DNA of 64,000 nt from Tsukamurella pseudospumae (GTDB lineage: Bacteria; Actinomycetota; Actinomycetes; Mycobacteriales; Mycobacteriaceae). Made by a program: the position numbers and the translations under genes. Of this stretch, positions 46,305 to 54,237 are shown in pieces. The notes under the pieces were generated by a model, which was not told the origin of the DNA, did no database searches, and saw only the letters and a list, made by a program, of their open reading frames with translations. Numbering within the stretch: the first letter of the stretch is position 1; every line of letters begins with the position of its first letter. The stretch covers positions 124,001 through 188,000 of the forward strand of contig NZ_LSRE01000001.1 in the NCBI RefSeq assembly GCF_001575205.1. The letters are read 5' to 3'.

Positions 46305-47033
46305 ATGTGGGTGCTCGGCGCTGCGGTCCTGCTGGTCGTGATCGCGGTGGTGGGTGCGCTTCTCGCCGAGCGGATCGCCCGCGAGGGTCTCCGAACGAAA
46401 CTCGTGGGGATGTGCACCGACGTCCTCGGGGCGACCCCGTCGGTGGTGCTCGACGTGCGCCGGCCCGTGCTCCTGCAGCTGCTGCAGCGGCGCCTGTCCG
46501 GCCTGGAGATCACCACCCGGGACGTCGGGGCGGGGCCGCACGCCATCATCCTCGACGGGCACGCCCGTGGCGTCGCGCCGGTGCCCGACGGGCTGCGGGT
46601 CGACGCCCTCACCGCGACCGCCACGCTGCGGCTGTCGTGGATCCGCCACGTGGTCGAGGCTGCCCAGGCCGGCGGCGGGGTGGGCGGTATCACCGTCAGC
46701 TCGGTGACACTGATGCCGCGCCGGAAGTCGCTGGGGATGACAGTCGGGCTGCCCGTGGCGTTCGGGCTCGGCGTCGACATCCGGGTGGTCGTCGCGGTCG
46801 GCGTCAAGGCGGGCCGCCTCACCTTCCGGGTGACCGACCTGTCCATGCCGATCGCCGTGATCCCGGTCCCGATCCCCGTCGCGTGGGCGATCGACTCGTG
46901 GGTCAAGGAGCTCCGCCCCACGGTGATCCCACCCGCTCTCGACGCACTCACCATCACGAGGATGCACTGGCAGAAGAAGTCGGTCACCCTCGACCTGTCG
47001 GCCAGTGACACGACGGTGCCCCTCCCGTCATGA
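46305..47033 (+). CDS. DUF2993 (LmeA-like) lipid-binding membrane-anchored protein
   Basis: 242 residues starting MWVLGAAVLLVVIAVVGALL, an N-terminal anchor or uncleaved signal (residues 2-22). The rest is DUF2993-like: LEITTRDVGAG, ATLRLSWIRHVVEAA and GGITVSSVTLMPRR, a tubular lipid-binding fold related to LmeA, which in mycobacteria assists lipomannan mannan elongation in the envelope. A periplasmic lipid-linked role is inferred. Its stop overlaps the next start (ATGA at 47030). Confidence 0.72.
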   Translation: MWVLGAAVLLVVIAVVGALLAERIAREGLRTKLVGMCTDVLGATPSVVLDVRRPVLLQLLQRRLSGLEITTRDVGAGPHAIILDGHARGVAPVPDGLRVDALTATATLRLSWIRHVVEAAQAGGGVGGITVSSVTLMPRRKSLGMTVGLPVAFGLGVDIRVVVAVGVKAGRLTFRVTDLSMPIAVIPVPIPVAWAIDSWVKELRPTVIPPALDALTITRMHWQKKSVTLDLSASDTTVPLPS

Positions 47034-48514
47034 GGGACACTGTTCGCATGCCCGACACGATCAGCCCCATTCCGCCGGAGGATCTCGCCGCGTTCCATCG
47101 CGTGCTCGAGACCGCCGCGCTCCTCGACGACGGCGACCCCCAGTCGGTCGAGGTCCAGCGCGCCGTGGGCCACATGTTCAAGTTGCTCAAGCGCGAACGA
47201 CGCAAGTCCGCCCGCTCCAAAGTCAAGGCCGCCGACCGCGACGTCCTCGAGCGGACGGCCACCGGCAACGCCGAGCGGATCGACGACGAGACGGCCGGGG
47301 TCCTGCTGACCACGCCCACGGTGGGCGACAGCGCCGGGGAGCTCCTGCGGCCGCAGAGTTGCTACATCTGCAAGCAGCCGTACACCCGGATCGACGCGTT
47401 CTACCACCAGCTGTGCCCGGAGTGCGCGGCGTTCAGCCACTCCAAGCGCGACGCGACGACGGACCTGCGGGGCCGGCGCGCGCTGCTCACGGGTGGCCGG
47501 GCCAAGATCGGGATGTACATCGCCCTGCGACTGTTGCGCGACGGTGCCGACCTCACCATCACCACCCGGTTCCCGACGGACGCGGCCCGCCGGTTCGCCG
47601 CGCTCGCCGACAGCGCCGAGTGGCTCGACCGCCTGCACATCGTGGGCATCGACCTGCGCGACCCGTCGCAGGTCAGCGCGATGGCCGATGCCGTCGCGGC
47701 CCGGGGCCCGCTCGACATCATCATCAACAACGCGGCGCAGACGGTGCGCCGCTCCCCCGGCGCGTACTCCGCGCTCGTCGACGCCGAGTCCGGCGACGTC
47801 CCTGCCGAGCTGGCGAGCCGGATCATCCGGTTCGGCCGAGCGAGCTCCGCGCATCCCGCCGCCCTGACCGAGGCCCTCGACGGGCACACCGGCGGCGTCT
47901 CCGGCGATCTCGCGGCGCTGGACCCCGCCGCGTTGACCGCGCTCGCGCTGCGCGGCGGGTCGTCGTCCGCGGCGCGGATCGAGGACGGCACCGCCATCGA
48001 CGCGGGCGGCCTGCTGCCCGATCTCGTGCACACCAACTCGTGGGTGCAGACCGTCGAGGAGGTCGAGCCGCTCGAGCTGCTCGAGGTGCAGCTGTGCAAC
48101 TCGGTGGCGCCGTTCATCCTCATCTCGAAGCTGCGCCCCGCACTCGCCGCGTCGACCGCGCGCCGCAAGTACGTCGTCAACGTCTCCGCGATGGAGGGTC
48201 AGTTCGGGCGCGGCTACAAGGGCCCCGGCCACCCGCACACGAACATGGCCAAGGCCGCGTTGAACATGCTCACCCGCACCTCCAGTGCCGAGATGCTGGA
48301 GCAGGACGGCATCCTCATGACCGCTGTCGACACGGGCTGGATCACCGACGAGCGCCCGCACCACACCAAGATGCGCCTCGCGGAGGAGGGCTTCCGCGCC
48401 CCGCTCGACCTGGTCGACGGGGCCGCCCGCGTCTACGACCCGATCGTGCAGGGCGAGGCGGGCGTGGACCTGCACGGCTGCTTCCTCAAGGACTACAAGC
48501 CCTCGCCGTGGTGA
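47030..48514 (+). CDS. Zinc-ribbon plus SDR two-domain oxidoreductase
   Basis: 494 residues. ATG 47030 overlaps the upstream TGA; ATG 47048 (MPDTIS) is an alternative. Residues about 1-105 are helical; residues about 110-135 carry CX2C-X14-CX2C (CYICK ... LCPEC), a zinc-ribbon or rubredoxin-like knuckle. The SDR domain follows: LLTGGRAKIGMYIALRLL (NAD binding), IIINNAAQT (NNAG-like), VNVSAMEGQ (Ser), and HTNMAKAALN where the usual Tyr-x-x-x-Lys Tyr is Thr. A long insert lies about 265-335. Function unknown. Confidence 0.8.
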   Translation: MRDTVRMPDTISPIPPEDLAAFHRVLETAALLDDGDPQSVEVQRAVGHMFKLLKRERRKSARSKVKAADRDVLERTATGNAERIDDETAGVLLTTPTVGDSAGELLRPQSCYICKQPYTRIDAFYHQLCPECAAFSHSKRDATTDLRGRRALLTGGRAKIGMYIALRLLRDGADLTITTRFPTDAARRFAALADSAEWLDRLHIVGIDLRDPSQVSAMADAVAARGPLDIIINNAAQTVRRSPGAYSALVDAESGDVPAELASRIIRFGRASSAHPAALTEALDGHTGGVSGDLAALDPAALTALALRGGSSSAARIEDGTAIDAGGLLPDLVHTNSWVQTVEEVEPLELLEVQLCNSVAPFILISKLRPALAASTARRKYVVNVSAMEGQFGRGYKGPGHPHTNMAKAALNMLTRTSSAEMLEQDGILMTAVDTGWITDERPHHTKMRLAEEGFRAPLDLVDGAARVYDPIVQGEAGVDLHGCFLKDYKPSPW

Positions 48515-48558
48515 TGGGTGGCCCGCCGCCGCGGTGACCGGCGACTAGGGTCGACGGG

Positions 48559-49596
48559 GTGACGGAAACGAAGATCCTGTTCGACTGCGACACCGGCATC
48601 GACGACTCGATCGCGCTGCTCTACCTGCTGAGCAAGCCCGAGGTGAACCTGCTCGGGATCGTCTCGTCCGCCGGCAACGTGCCCGCGCCGCAGGTGGTCG
48701 AGAACAATCTCGGCTGGCTGGAACTCCTGGGCCGCAGCGACATCGACGTCTTCGTCGGTTCGGACGCGCCGTTGGCGACGCCGCTGATGACCACCGAGGA
48801 GACGCACGGGCCCTTCGGCGTGGGATACGCCGACCTGCCCACGCCCGGCCGCGGACCGTCGGACGTCCCGGGCGCGCAGGCGTGGTCGGACCTGACCCGG
48901 GCGCACCCCGGCGAGGTCGTGGCCCTGGTCACCGGCCCGTGCACGAACCTCGCCCTGGCACTGCGCGACGACCCCGGCATCCTGACGCGGCTGCGCCGTC
49001 TGGTCATCATGGGCGGCGTCTTCTGGCATCCGGGCAACACCACGCCCACCTCCGAGTGGAACGTCGCCGTCGATCCGGAGGCGCTGTGGGAGGTGCTGCG
49101 CGCGTACGGCGAGCTCGACGGCACAGGCACGCCCCTGCCGATCCTCTGCCCGCTCGACCTGACGGAGACCATCGAGCTCACGCCCGACCACGTCGTGCGG
49201 CTCGCCGACGCCGCCGGGTCCGGCCCGGCCGAGGTACTCAGCCCCGAGGATCCCGACGGTACGCGGTCGGCCGCGAGCGATCGGGTGATCCGCGCGGCGT
49301 CGGATGCGATCCGTTTCTACTTCGAGTTCCACCGCGACCACGACCTCGGCTACATCGCGCACATGCACGACCCCTTCGCCGCCGCGGTCGCACTGGACCC
49401 GGCGATCGCGGAGACCCGTTCGTTCCCGGTGGACGTCGAGCTCACCGGATCGCTCACCCGCGGCACGACCGTCGCCGACGTGCACGGCGCGTGGAACCGC
49501 CCGGACACGGCGCAGATCGCGGTCGCCACCGACCAGACCGCGTTCTTCGACGACCTGGTGGACTCGATCGCAGGGCTCGCCCGTGGCCGCGACTGA
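48559..49596 (+). CDS. Nucleoside hydrolase (inosine-uridine preferring family)
   Basis: 345 residues from GTG 48559. N-terminal calcium cluster LFDCDTGIDDSIALLYLL, VTGPCTNLALAL, VIMGGVFWHPGN and the C-terminal MHDPFAAAVAL (ligand Asp) are all present, so catalysis of N-glycosidic bond cleavage in ribonucleosides looks intact. It would free bases for salvage or catabolism. Its 3' end overlaps the DinB-like gene by 14 bases, suggesting coupling. Confidence 0.92.
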   Translation: MTETKILFDCDTGIDDSIALLYLLSKPEVNLLGIVSSAGNVPAPQVVENNLGWLELLGRSDIDVFVGSDAPLATPLMTTEETHGPFGVGYADLPTPGRGPSDVPGAQAWSDLTRAHPGEVVALVTGPCTNLALALRDDPGILTRLRRLVIMGGVFWHPGNTTPTSEWNVAVDPEALWEVLRAYGELDGTGTPLPILCPLDLTETIELTPDHVVRLADAAGSGPAEVLSPEDPDGTRSAASDRVIRAASDAIRFYFEFHRDHDLGYIAHMHDPFAAAVALDPAIAETRSFPVDVELTGSLTRGTTVADVHGAWNRPDTAQIAVATDQTAFFDDLVDSIAGLARGRD

Positions 49597-50050
49597 CGGG
49601 CAGATCGCGGCGTTCCTCGCCGTGGCGTCGGAGACCCTCGACACCGTCGACTCCGTGCTGGCCGACCTCGACGACCGCACGGTGAATCACGCCACGCCGG
49701 GCGGCAACTCGGTCTTCGCTCTGGTGACGCACATGGGCGGCGCCCTGGGCTATTGGGGCGGGTCGCTGCTGGCCGGCGAGGACGTCCCGCGGGACCGATC
49801 GTCCGAGTTCGTCGCGACGGGCACCGTCGACGAGGCCCGGGCGATCGTGCGAGGCCTGCGCGCGGACCTCCCGCGGTGGGCGGGCGTGGCGGCGACGGGT
49901 ATCCGCAATCCTGCGGCGACGGGGACCACGCGGCGCGATGCGGCGACCGCGACGCCGGAGTGGGTGCTCACGCACATGCTGCGCGAGCTGACCCAGCACA
50001 CCGGACACATGGAGATCTGCCGCGACGTCGTGGTCGCTGCCGCACACTGA
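49583..50050 (+). CDS. DinB/DUF664-like four-helix metal protein
   Basis: 155 residues from GTG 49583, inside the 3' end of the nucleoside hydrolase gene. Helical bundle with metal His candidates in VFALVTHMGGALGYW (His near residue 50) and LTQHTGHMEICRD (two His), matching the DinB/mycothiol-dependent family in this phylum. With mycothiol synthesis confirmed in the window (mshC), a mycothiol-S-transferase-like role is reasonable but unproven. Coupled translation with the nucleoside hydrolase is likely. Confidence 0.75.
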   Translation: MAATDGQIAAFLAVASETLDTVDSVLADLDDRTVNHATPGGNSVFALVTHMGGALGYWGGSLLAGEDVPRDRSSEFVATGTVDEARAIVRGLRADLPRWAGVAATGIRNPAATGTTRRDAATATPEWVLTHMLRELTQHTGHMEICRDVVVAAAH

Positions 50051-50055
50051 CTCCC

Positions 50056-50673
50056 ATGATGATTCCGAAGGCGATCGCCGAGGGTGTTCGCGACGGCACC
50101 GTCACCACGCAGTACCGCCGGTGGGACACGCCCCGGGTCAAGGTGGGCGGCACGCAGGTCACGCCGGCCGGGGTGCTGCGCTTCACCCGGGTCACGCGGG
50201 TGCCCGACGTCGAGAGGATCAGCGACCGGGCGGCGCGCGCGGCCGGGATGAAGGACGCCGCCGCGCTGCGGAGGGCGCTGCGGCCGCGGGATCCCGACGC
50301 GCCCCGCCGGGAGCGGTCCGCCCGCGGCGGCGAACACGTCTACCGGATCCACCTCGAGTACGCCGGCGCGGACCCGCGGCTCGCCCTGCGCGAGGAACTG
50401 CCCGACGATGCCGCGCTCGAGGCCCTGGCGGTTCGCCTGGCCCGACTCGACAAGCGGGACTCCGGCCCCTGGACCCGCGACATCCTCACGTGGATCCGCG
50501 AGCACCCGCACGTCGTGTCCAAGGAACTCGCGGCCGAGCGCGGCGTGGACCTGCTGCCCATGAAGGTGGACATCCGCAAGCTCAAGGGCATGGGCCTGAC
50601 CATCAGCCACGAGGTCGGCTACGAGCTCTCGCCCCGCGGCGCGGCGTACCTGAACTGGCTGGAAGACCGGTAG
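50056..50673 (+). CDS. Conserved protein with ASCH/PUA-like N-terminus
   Basis: 205 residues from ATG 50056. The first 55 residues (GVRDGTVTTQYRRWDTPRVKVGG, LRFTRVTRV) resemble small ASCH-type beta barrels that bind RNA or nucleotides; the C-terminal half is helical with HVVSKELAAERGVDLLPMK and RGAAYLNWLEDR, winged-helix-like (DILTWIREHPHVVS). It follows the DinB-like gene by five bases, so it belongs to that operon. No experimental function known to me; domain calls are by pattern only. Confidence 0.65.
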   Translation: MMIPKAIAEGVRDGTVTTQYRRWDTPRVKVGGTQVTPAGVLRFTRVTRVPDVERISDRAARAAGMKDAAALRRALRPRDPDAPRRERSARGGEHVYRIHLEYAGADPRLALREELPDDAALEALAVRLARLDKRDSGPWTRDILTWIREHPHVVSKELAAERGVDLLPMKVDIRKLKGMGLTISHEVGYELSPRGAAYLNWLEDR

Positions 50674-50729
50674 ATCGCGCCCGCCGTGCGTCCTACGCTC
50701 AAGCGAAACCGCTGGCAAAGCGAGGCGAC

Positions 50730-50894
50730 ATGACGGACAACGATCAATCCAAGCCCTGGGTGAGCCTTGCGGATGCCCTGACAATGAAGGAACCCATCAG
50801 CGACGAGGCGAGTGACGCGTTCGACGCGATCCTGGAGGAGATCCGCGAGCAAAGTCGACGGAAGCTCCCCCGGGAAATCGAGTTGGACGACTGA
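50730..50894 (+). CDS. Small acidic hypothetical protein
   Basis: 54 residues, MTDNDQSKPWVSLADALTMK to LPREIELDD. ATG 50730 has AAAGCGAGG seven bases upstream. Low pI, mostly helical (SDAFDAILEEIREQSRR). The shape recalls short antitoxin-like or regulator proteins but no partner toxin is adjacent. It lies 57 bases after the ASCH-like gene in the same direction and ends the plus-strand run. Confidence 0.5.
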   Translation: MTDNDQSKPWVSLADALTMKEPISDEASDAFDAILEEIREQSRRKLPREIELDD

Positions 50895-51186
50895 TCTTCG
50901 GTGCGTGTCATCACCGACACGCCGACGTGCAGTCACCGAGACGCACCAAAGATCGGACAGTTAGGCGGGCCGAGTTCACCCGCGCACCAGGAGTGGCTTC
51001 ACAACTTTCCAAGCGTTCTGCGAAGATTCCGCGAGCGGAGGTCGCAGAACGCTTCAGAAGATGTTGGGCACGAGCGTGTTCGGCGCGCTGTCCATATCGG
51101 CCAAAATCGCGGAGCCGTTCGCAGGACTGCCGTTCGCAGGACACAGTCCGACCGCCCCGCGCCGACACGCACTGAGAATCGGTCCG
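50895..51186. other. Intergenic stretch with repeats between convergent genes
   Basis: 292 bases, no credible gene. It contains the long hairpin at 51011-51054 and a direct repeat GTTCGCAGGAC at 51117-51127 and 51132-51142. Composition is a little lower in GC than neighbours. It separates the plus-strand 50.7 kb gene from the minus-strand CoA ligase, so terminators are expected here. Confidence 0.5.
51011..51054. terminator. 13-bp perfect stem hairpin, probable bidirectional terminator
   Basis: AAGCGTTCTGCGA (51011-51023) and TCGCAGAACGCTT (51042-51054) are exact inverse complements; the 18-base loop itself holds CCGC-GAG-CGG. It lies between convergent genes. No U-tract. A mobile repeat or structured RNA is the alternative. 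Confidence 0.55.
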
Positions 51187-52818
51187 TCAGGCCGGCTGCT
51201 CCGATTCCGCGGCGACCTCCGCGGTGGACTTGGCCCAGCGGTAGTCGGCCTTGCCGGCCGGGGTCCGCTTGACCTCGTCGACGAAGACGATGGTGCGAGG
51301 CACCTTGTAGCCGGCGAGCTCACTGCGAGCGAAGGTCTGCACGTCCTCGACCGAAGGACGCTCCTGCCCCTCCGCCACCGAGATGACGGCCGCGACCCGC
51401 TGGCCGTACCGCGCGTCGGGCACCGGGACCACGAGGGCGTCGGAGATCGCGGGGTGCCCGTGCAGGGTGGCCTCGACCTCCTCCGCGTAGACCTTCTCGC
51501 CGCCGGTGTTGATGCACTGGCTGCCGCGGCCGAGGAAGACGATGCCGCCGTCCTCCGCGGGGTACCCCATGTCGCCGAGCACCGAGATCCGCCGGCCGTC
51601 CGCGAGCGTCGGGAAGGTGCGTGCCGACTTCTCGGGATCGTTGTAGTAGCCGAGCGGCACGTTGCCGACGCGGGCGATGAAGCCGACCGTGCCGGGCGTG
51701 GTGATCTCGACGAAGGACTCGTCGACGACCATCATCTTCTCGGTGGGCGGGGCCTTGAGGTTGCCGTTCTCGTCGAGCGTCATGACGCCGTCGTTGCCCG
51801 ACTCCGACGCTCCGAAGTTGTCGCGGAGGATCAGCTCGGGCTTGATCGCGGCCATCCGGTCGCGCACGTGCTTGGACCAGATGGCGCCGCCCGACGTGAT
51901 CGAGAACAGCGACGAGAAGTCGGCGGTGTCCTTCTGCTTCTCCATCTCCTCGACGAGCGGGATACCCATGGCGTCGCCGACGATGAGGATGGTCTGGGTC
52001 TGATCGCGCTTGATGTTGCCGACGATCTGCTCGGCCTTGAAGTCGCGCTCGAGGATCACGCGCGAGCCGAGCACGAAGAAGGTGAACAGCGAGTACGCGG
52101 CCGCGCCGTGCATGAGCGGAGCGGCGATGAGGAAGGCCAGCGGCGGGAACTGCTTGGCGCCCTCGCCGACCTCGTCCAACGAGGTCCGGGGCTCGCCGCC
52201 GTAGGGCACGCCGGCGGAGAGCGGCTTGCGGAAGAAGTCGTCGTGCTGCCAGACGACGCCCTTCGGGTAGCCCGTGGTGCCGCCCGTGTAGATGATGTAG
52301 TGCTCCTCGCCGGTGCGCGGATCGAAGTCCCGGGCCGTGGAGCGGGATGCCGCGTCGGCGAAGGGCACGAGCGCGACGTCGGGCGCACCGTCGACCGCGG
52401 TGGCGAGCTCGGGGTCGATCTCGCCGACCACGAAGACGGTCCGCAGGTCGGGCAGCTTGCCGATGAGGCCGGCCAGCGTGCGCTGGTGCTCCGGCATCTC
52501 CACCACGATGCCGCGTGAGTCCGAGTTGGTGAAGATGTACTCGAGCTCGGGCCCGGTGTACCGGTAGTTCACGTTCACCGGCACGGCGCGGATCTTGATC
52601 AGCGCCACCAACGACTGCACGTGCTCCACACTGTTCTTGAGGAACAGCGCGACGTGGTCGAAGGCGCCGATGCCGTTCGCGGCGAACAGATGCGCCACCT
52701 GATTCGCCTGCGCGTCCATCTCGGCGTACGAGGTCTGCTCACCCTCGTAGCTCAAGACCACTCGCTCCGGAACCGCGTCGACGACCGCCTCGAAGATGTC
52801 GGCGAGGTTGAACTTCAT
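51187..52818 (-). CDS. Acyl-CoA synthetase, FadD19-like (steroid side-chain type)
   Basis: 543 residues from ATG 52818 (AGGAG six bases upstream; GTG 52824 possible). Adenylate-forming motifs: IIYTGGTTGYPKGVVW (P-loop), FGASESGNDG (A5-like), LGDMGYPAEDGGIVFLGRGSQCINTGGEKV (hinge, in pieces LGRGSQCINTGGEK) and C-terminal RTPAGKADYRWAK with the adenylation Lys. Overall likeness is to mycobacterial FadD19, which activates the cholesterol side chain. Two KstR-like sites lie just upstream, supporting a sterol role. Confidence 0.85.
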   Translation of the reverse strand: MKFNLADIFEAVVDAVPERVVLSYEGEQTSYAEMDAQANQVAHLFAANGIGAFDHVALFLKNSVEHVQSLVALIKIRAVPVNVNYRYTGPELEYIFTNSDSRGIVVEMPEHQRTLAGLIGKLPDLRTVFVVGEIDPELATAVDGAPDVALVPFADAASRSTARDFDPRTGEEHYIIYTGGTTGYPKGVVWQHDDFFRKPLSAGVPYGGEPRTSLDEVGEGAKQFPPLAFLIAAPLMHGAAAYSLFTFFVLGSRVILERDFKAEQIVGNIKRDQTQTILIVGDAMGIPLVEEMEKQKDTADFSSLFSITSGGAIWSKHVRDRMAAIKPELILRDNFGASESGNDGVMTLDENGNLKAPPTEKMMVVDESFVEITTPGTVGFIARVGNVPLGYYNDPEKSARTFPTLADGRRISVLGDMGYPAEDGGIVFLGRGSQCINTGGEKVYAEEVEATLHGHPAISDALVVPVPDARYGQRVAAVISVAEGQERPSVEDVQTFARSELAGYKVPRTIVFVDEVKRTPAGKADYRWAKSTAEVAAESEQPA

Positions 52819-52859
52819 GCGCACTCCTGTTCCTGACCTGCGAACCCGTCCAGCTCGGC

Positions 52860-52888
52860 AGAACGTGTTCTAGTTGTAACAGGTTCTA
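52860..52888. promoter_or_regulatory. Two KstR-like operators upstream of the fadD19-like gene
   Basis: Site 1 AGAACGTGTTCTA (52860-52872) fits TnnAACnnGTTnnA except for the first T; site 2 (52875-52888, TGTAACAGGTTCTA) fits it fully. Both lie 40-70 bases before the ATG at 52818 on the minus strand. KstR is the TetR repressor of the cholesterol regulon in mycobacteria and rhodococci. Confidence 0.7.
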
Positions 52889-52999
52889 CCGCGCCGCGGG
52901 GCGGAATCGGACGCAACTCGCCGTCGATCGTCCACGAATATCGCTCACGGCGCGGGGAATCCTCGTCAGAATCTCGTTCGCAGACCACAGTTGTCGCCC

Positions 53000-54214
53000 A
53001 TGACGACCTCCCTCATCGCTCCCCCGACCGACGCGGAACTCGATGCGACCTTCGGCCCGCTGTACGCCCGCATCGCCGAGGGCGCAGTCGCCCGCGAACG
53101 CGACCGCGAGCTCGCGCACGAGCCGATCGCGCTGCTCAAGGAGGCCGGTTTCACCGCCCTGCGCGTGCCCCGCGAGCTCGGCGGTGGCGGCGTGACCCTG
53201 CGCCAGTTCTTCCGTCAGCTGATCGCCCTGGCCGCCGCCGACTCCAACATCCCGCAGGCGCTGCGCGTGCACGTCAACTTCGTCGAGGACCAGCGGCTGG
53301 CGAACACGACCGCGGGCGACGAGTGGCTGCGGGCCGTGGTAGACGGCACCGTCGTCGGCAACGCCATCACGGAGCCCGGGGCCGGGTCCGTCGGCGGCTA
53401 CGCGACCGCCCTTACGAAGGACTCCGCGGACGGATACCGCCTCAACGGCACCAAGTTCTACTCCACTGGGACGCTCTACGCCGATCAGATCCTGGTGGCC
53501 GCGGACCTCGACGGCGAACGCGTCGGCGTGCTCGTCGACGCGCACGCCGAGGGCGTCGAGAAGGTCGACGACTGGAACGGCTTCGGCCAGCGGCTCACCG
53601 CCAGCGGGACGACGGTGTTCACCGACGTCGCCGTCCCCGCGGACCGTCTGCTCGGGGCCGGCTACGGCGCGCCCGGCGCGACGTACGCCACGTCGTACCT
53701 GCAGCTCGTCCAGCTGGCGGGCCTCGCGGGCATCGCGCAGCGCGCCACCGACGACACCGTCGCCTGGGTGCAGGCGCGCACCCGCACCTTCTCCCACGCC
53801 GCCGCCGACCTGCAGCGACACGACCCGCTCGTGCAGCAGGTGATCGGCAGGCTCTCCAGCGCCGCCTGGGCGGCGAAGCAGTCCGTGCTCGCCGTCGCCG
53901 ACGTGCTCGACCGGGCCCTGGCGGACCGTCGGGTCCACGAGGACCTGGTGCCGGAGGCCGAACTGGCCGCGGCACACGCCCAGCTCGCCGTGATCGACCT
54001 CGTGCTCAAGGCGACCAGCGACCTGTTCGAGGTGGGCGGCGCGTCCATCGTGGACGCGGACCTCCGCCTCGACCGGCACTGGCGCAACGCCCGCACCCTC
54101 GCGGTGCACAATCCCGCGATCCAGAAGGCCCGCGCCGTCGGCGACCTGCTGCTCAACGGCGCCGACCTGCCCTACGCGTGGAACGCCGGTTCCCGCACCG
54201 AGAACGTCCGCTAG
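53000..54214 (+). CDS. Acyl-CoA-dehydrogenase-fold flavin monooxygenase (DszC/SfnB-like)
   Basis: 404 residues. Dehydrogenase fold landmarks: LKEAGFTALRVPRELGGGGVTL, NAITEPGAGSVGGYAT (flavin-side loop), KFYSTGTLYADQILVAA and helical C-terminus with FEVGGASIV. The usual catalytic Glu of acyl-CoA dehydrogenases is not seen, and FEVGGAS matches DszC/SfnB-type reduced-flavin monooxygenases. Substrate: probably an organosulfur or small aromatic compound (inference). ATG 53000. It is 23 bases upstream of a second monooxygenase gene. Confidence 0.78.
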   Translation: MTTSLIAPPTDAELDATFGPLYARIAEGAVARERDRELAHEPIALLKEAGFTALRVPRELGGGGVTLRQFFRQLIALAAADSNIPQALRVHVNFVEDQRLANTTAGDEWLRAVVDGTVVGNAITEPGAGSVGGYATALTKDSADGYRLNGTKFYSTGTLYADQILVAADLDGERVGVLVDAHAEGVEKVDDWNGFGQRLTASGTTVFTDVAVPADRLLGAGYGAPGATYATSYLQLVQLAGLAGIAQRATDDTVAWVQARTRTFSHAAADLQRHDPLVQQVIGRLSSAAWAAKQSVLAVADVLDRALADRRVHEDLVPEAELAAAHAQLAVIDLVLKATSDLFEVGGASIVDADLRLDRHWRNARTLAVHNPAIQKARAVGDLLLNGADLPYAWNAGSRTENVR

Positions 54215-54237
54215 CCACACCACCGAAAGGCACGACC

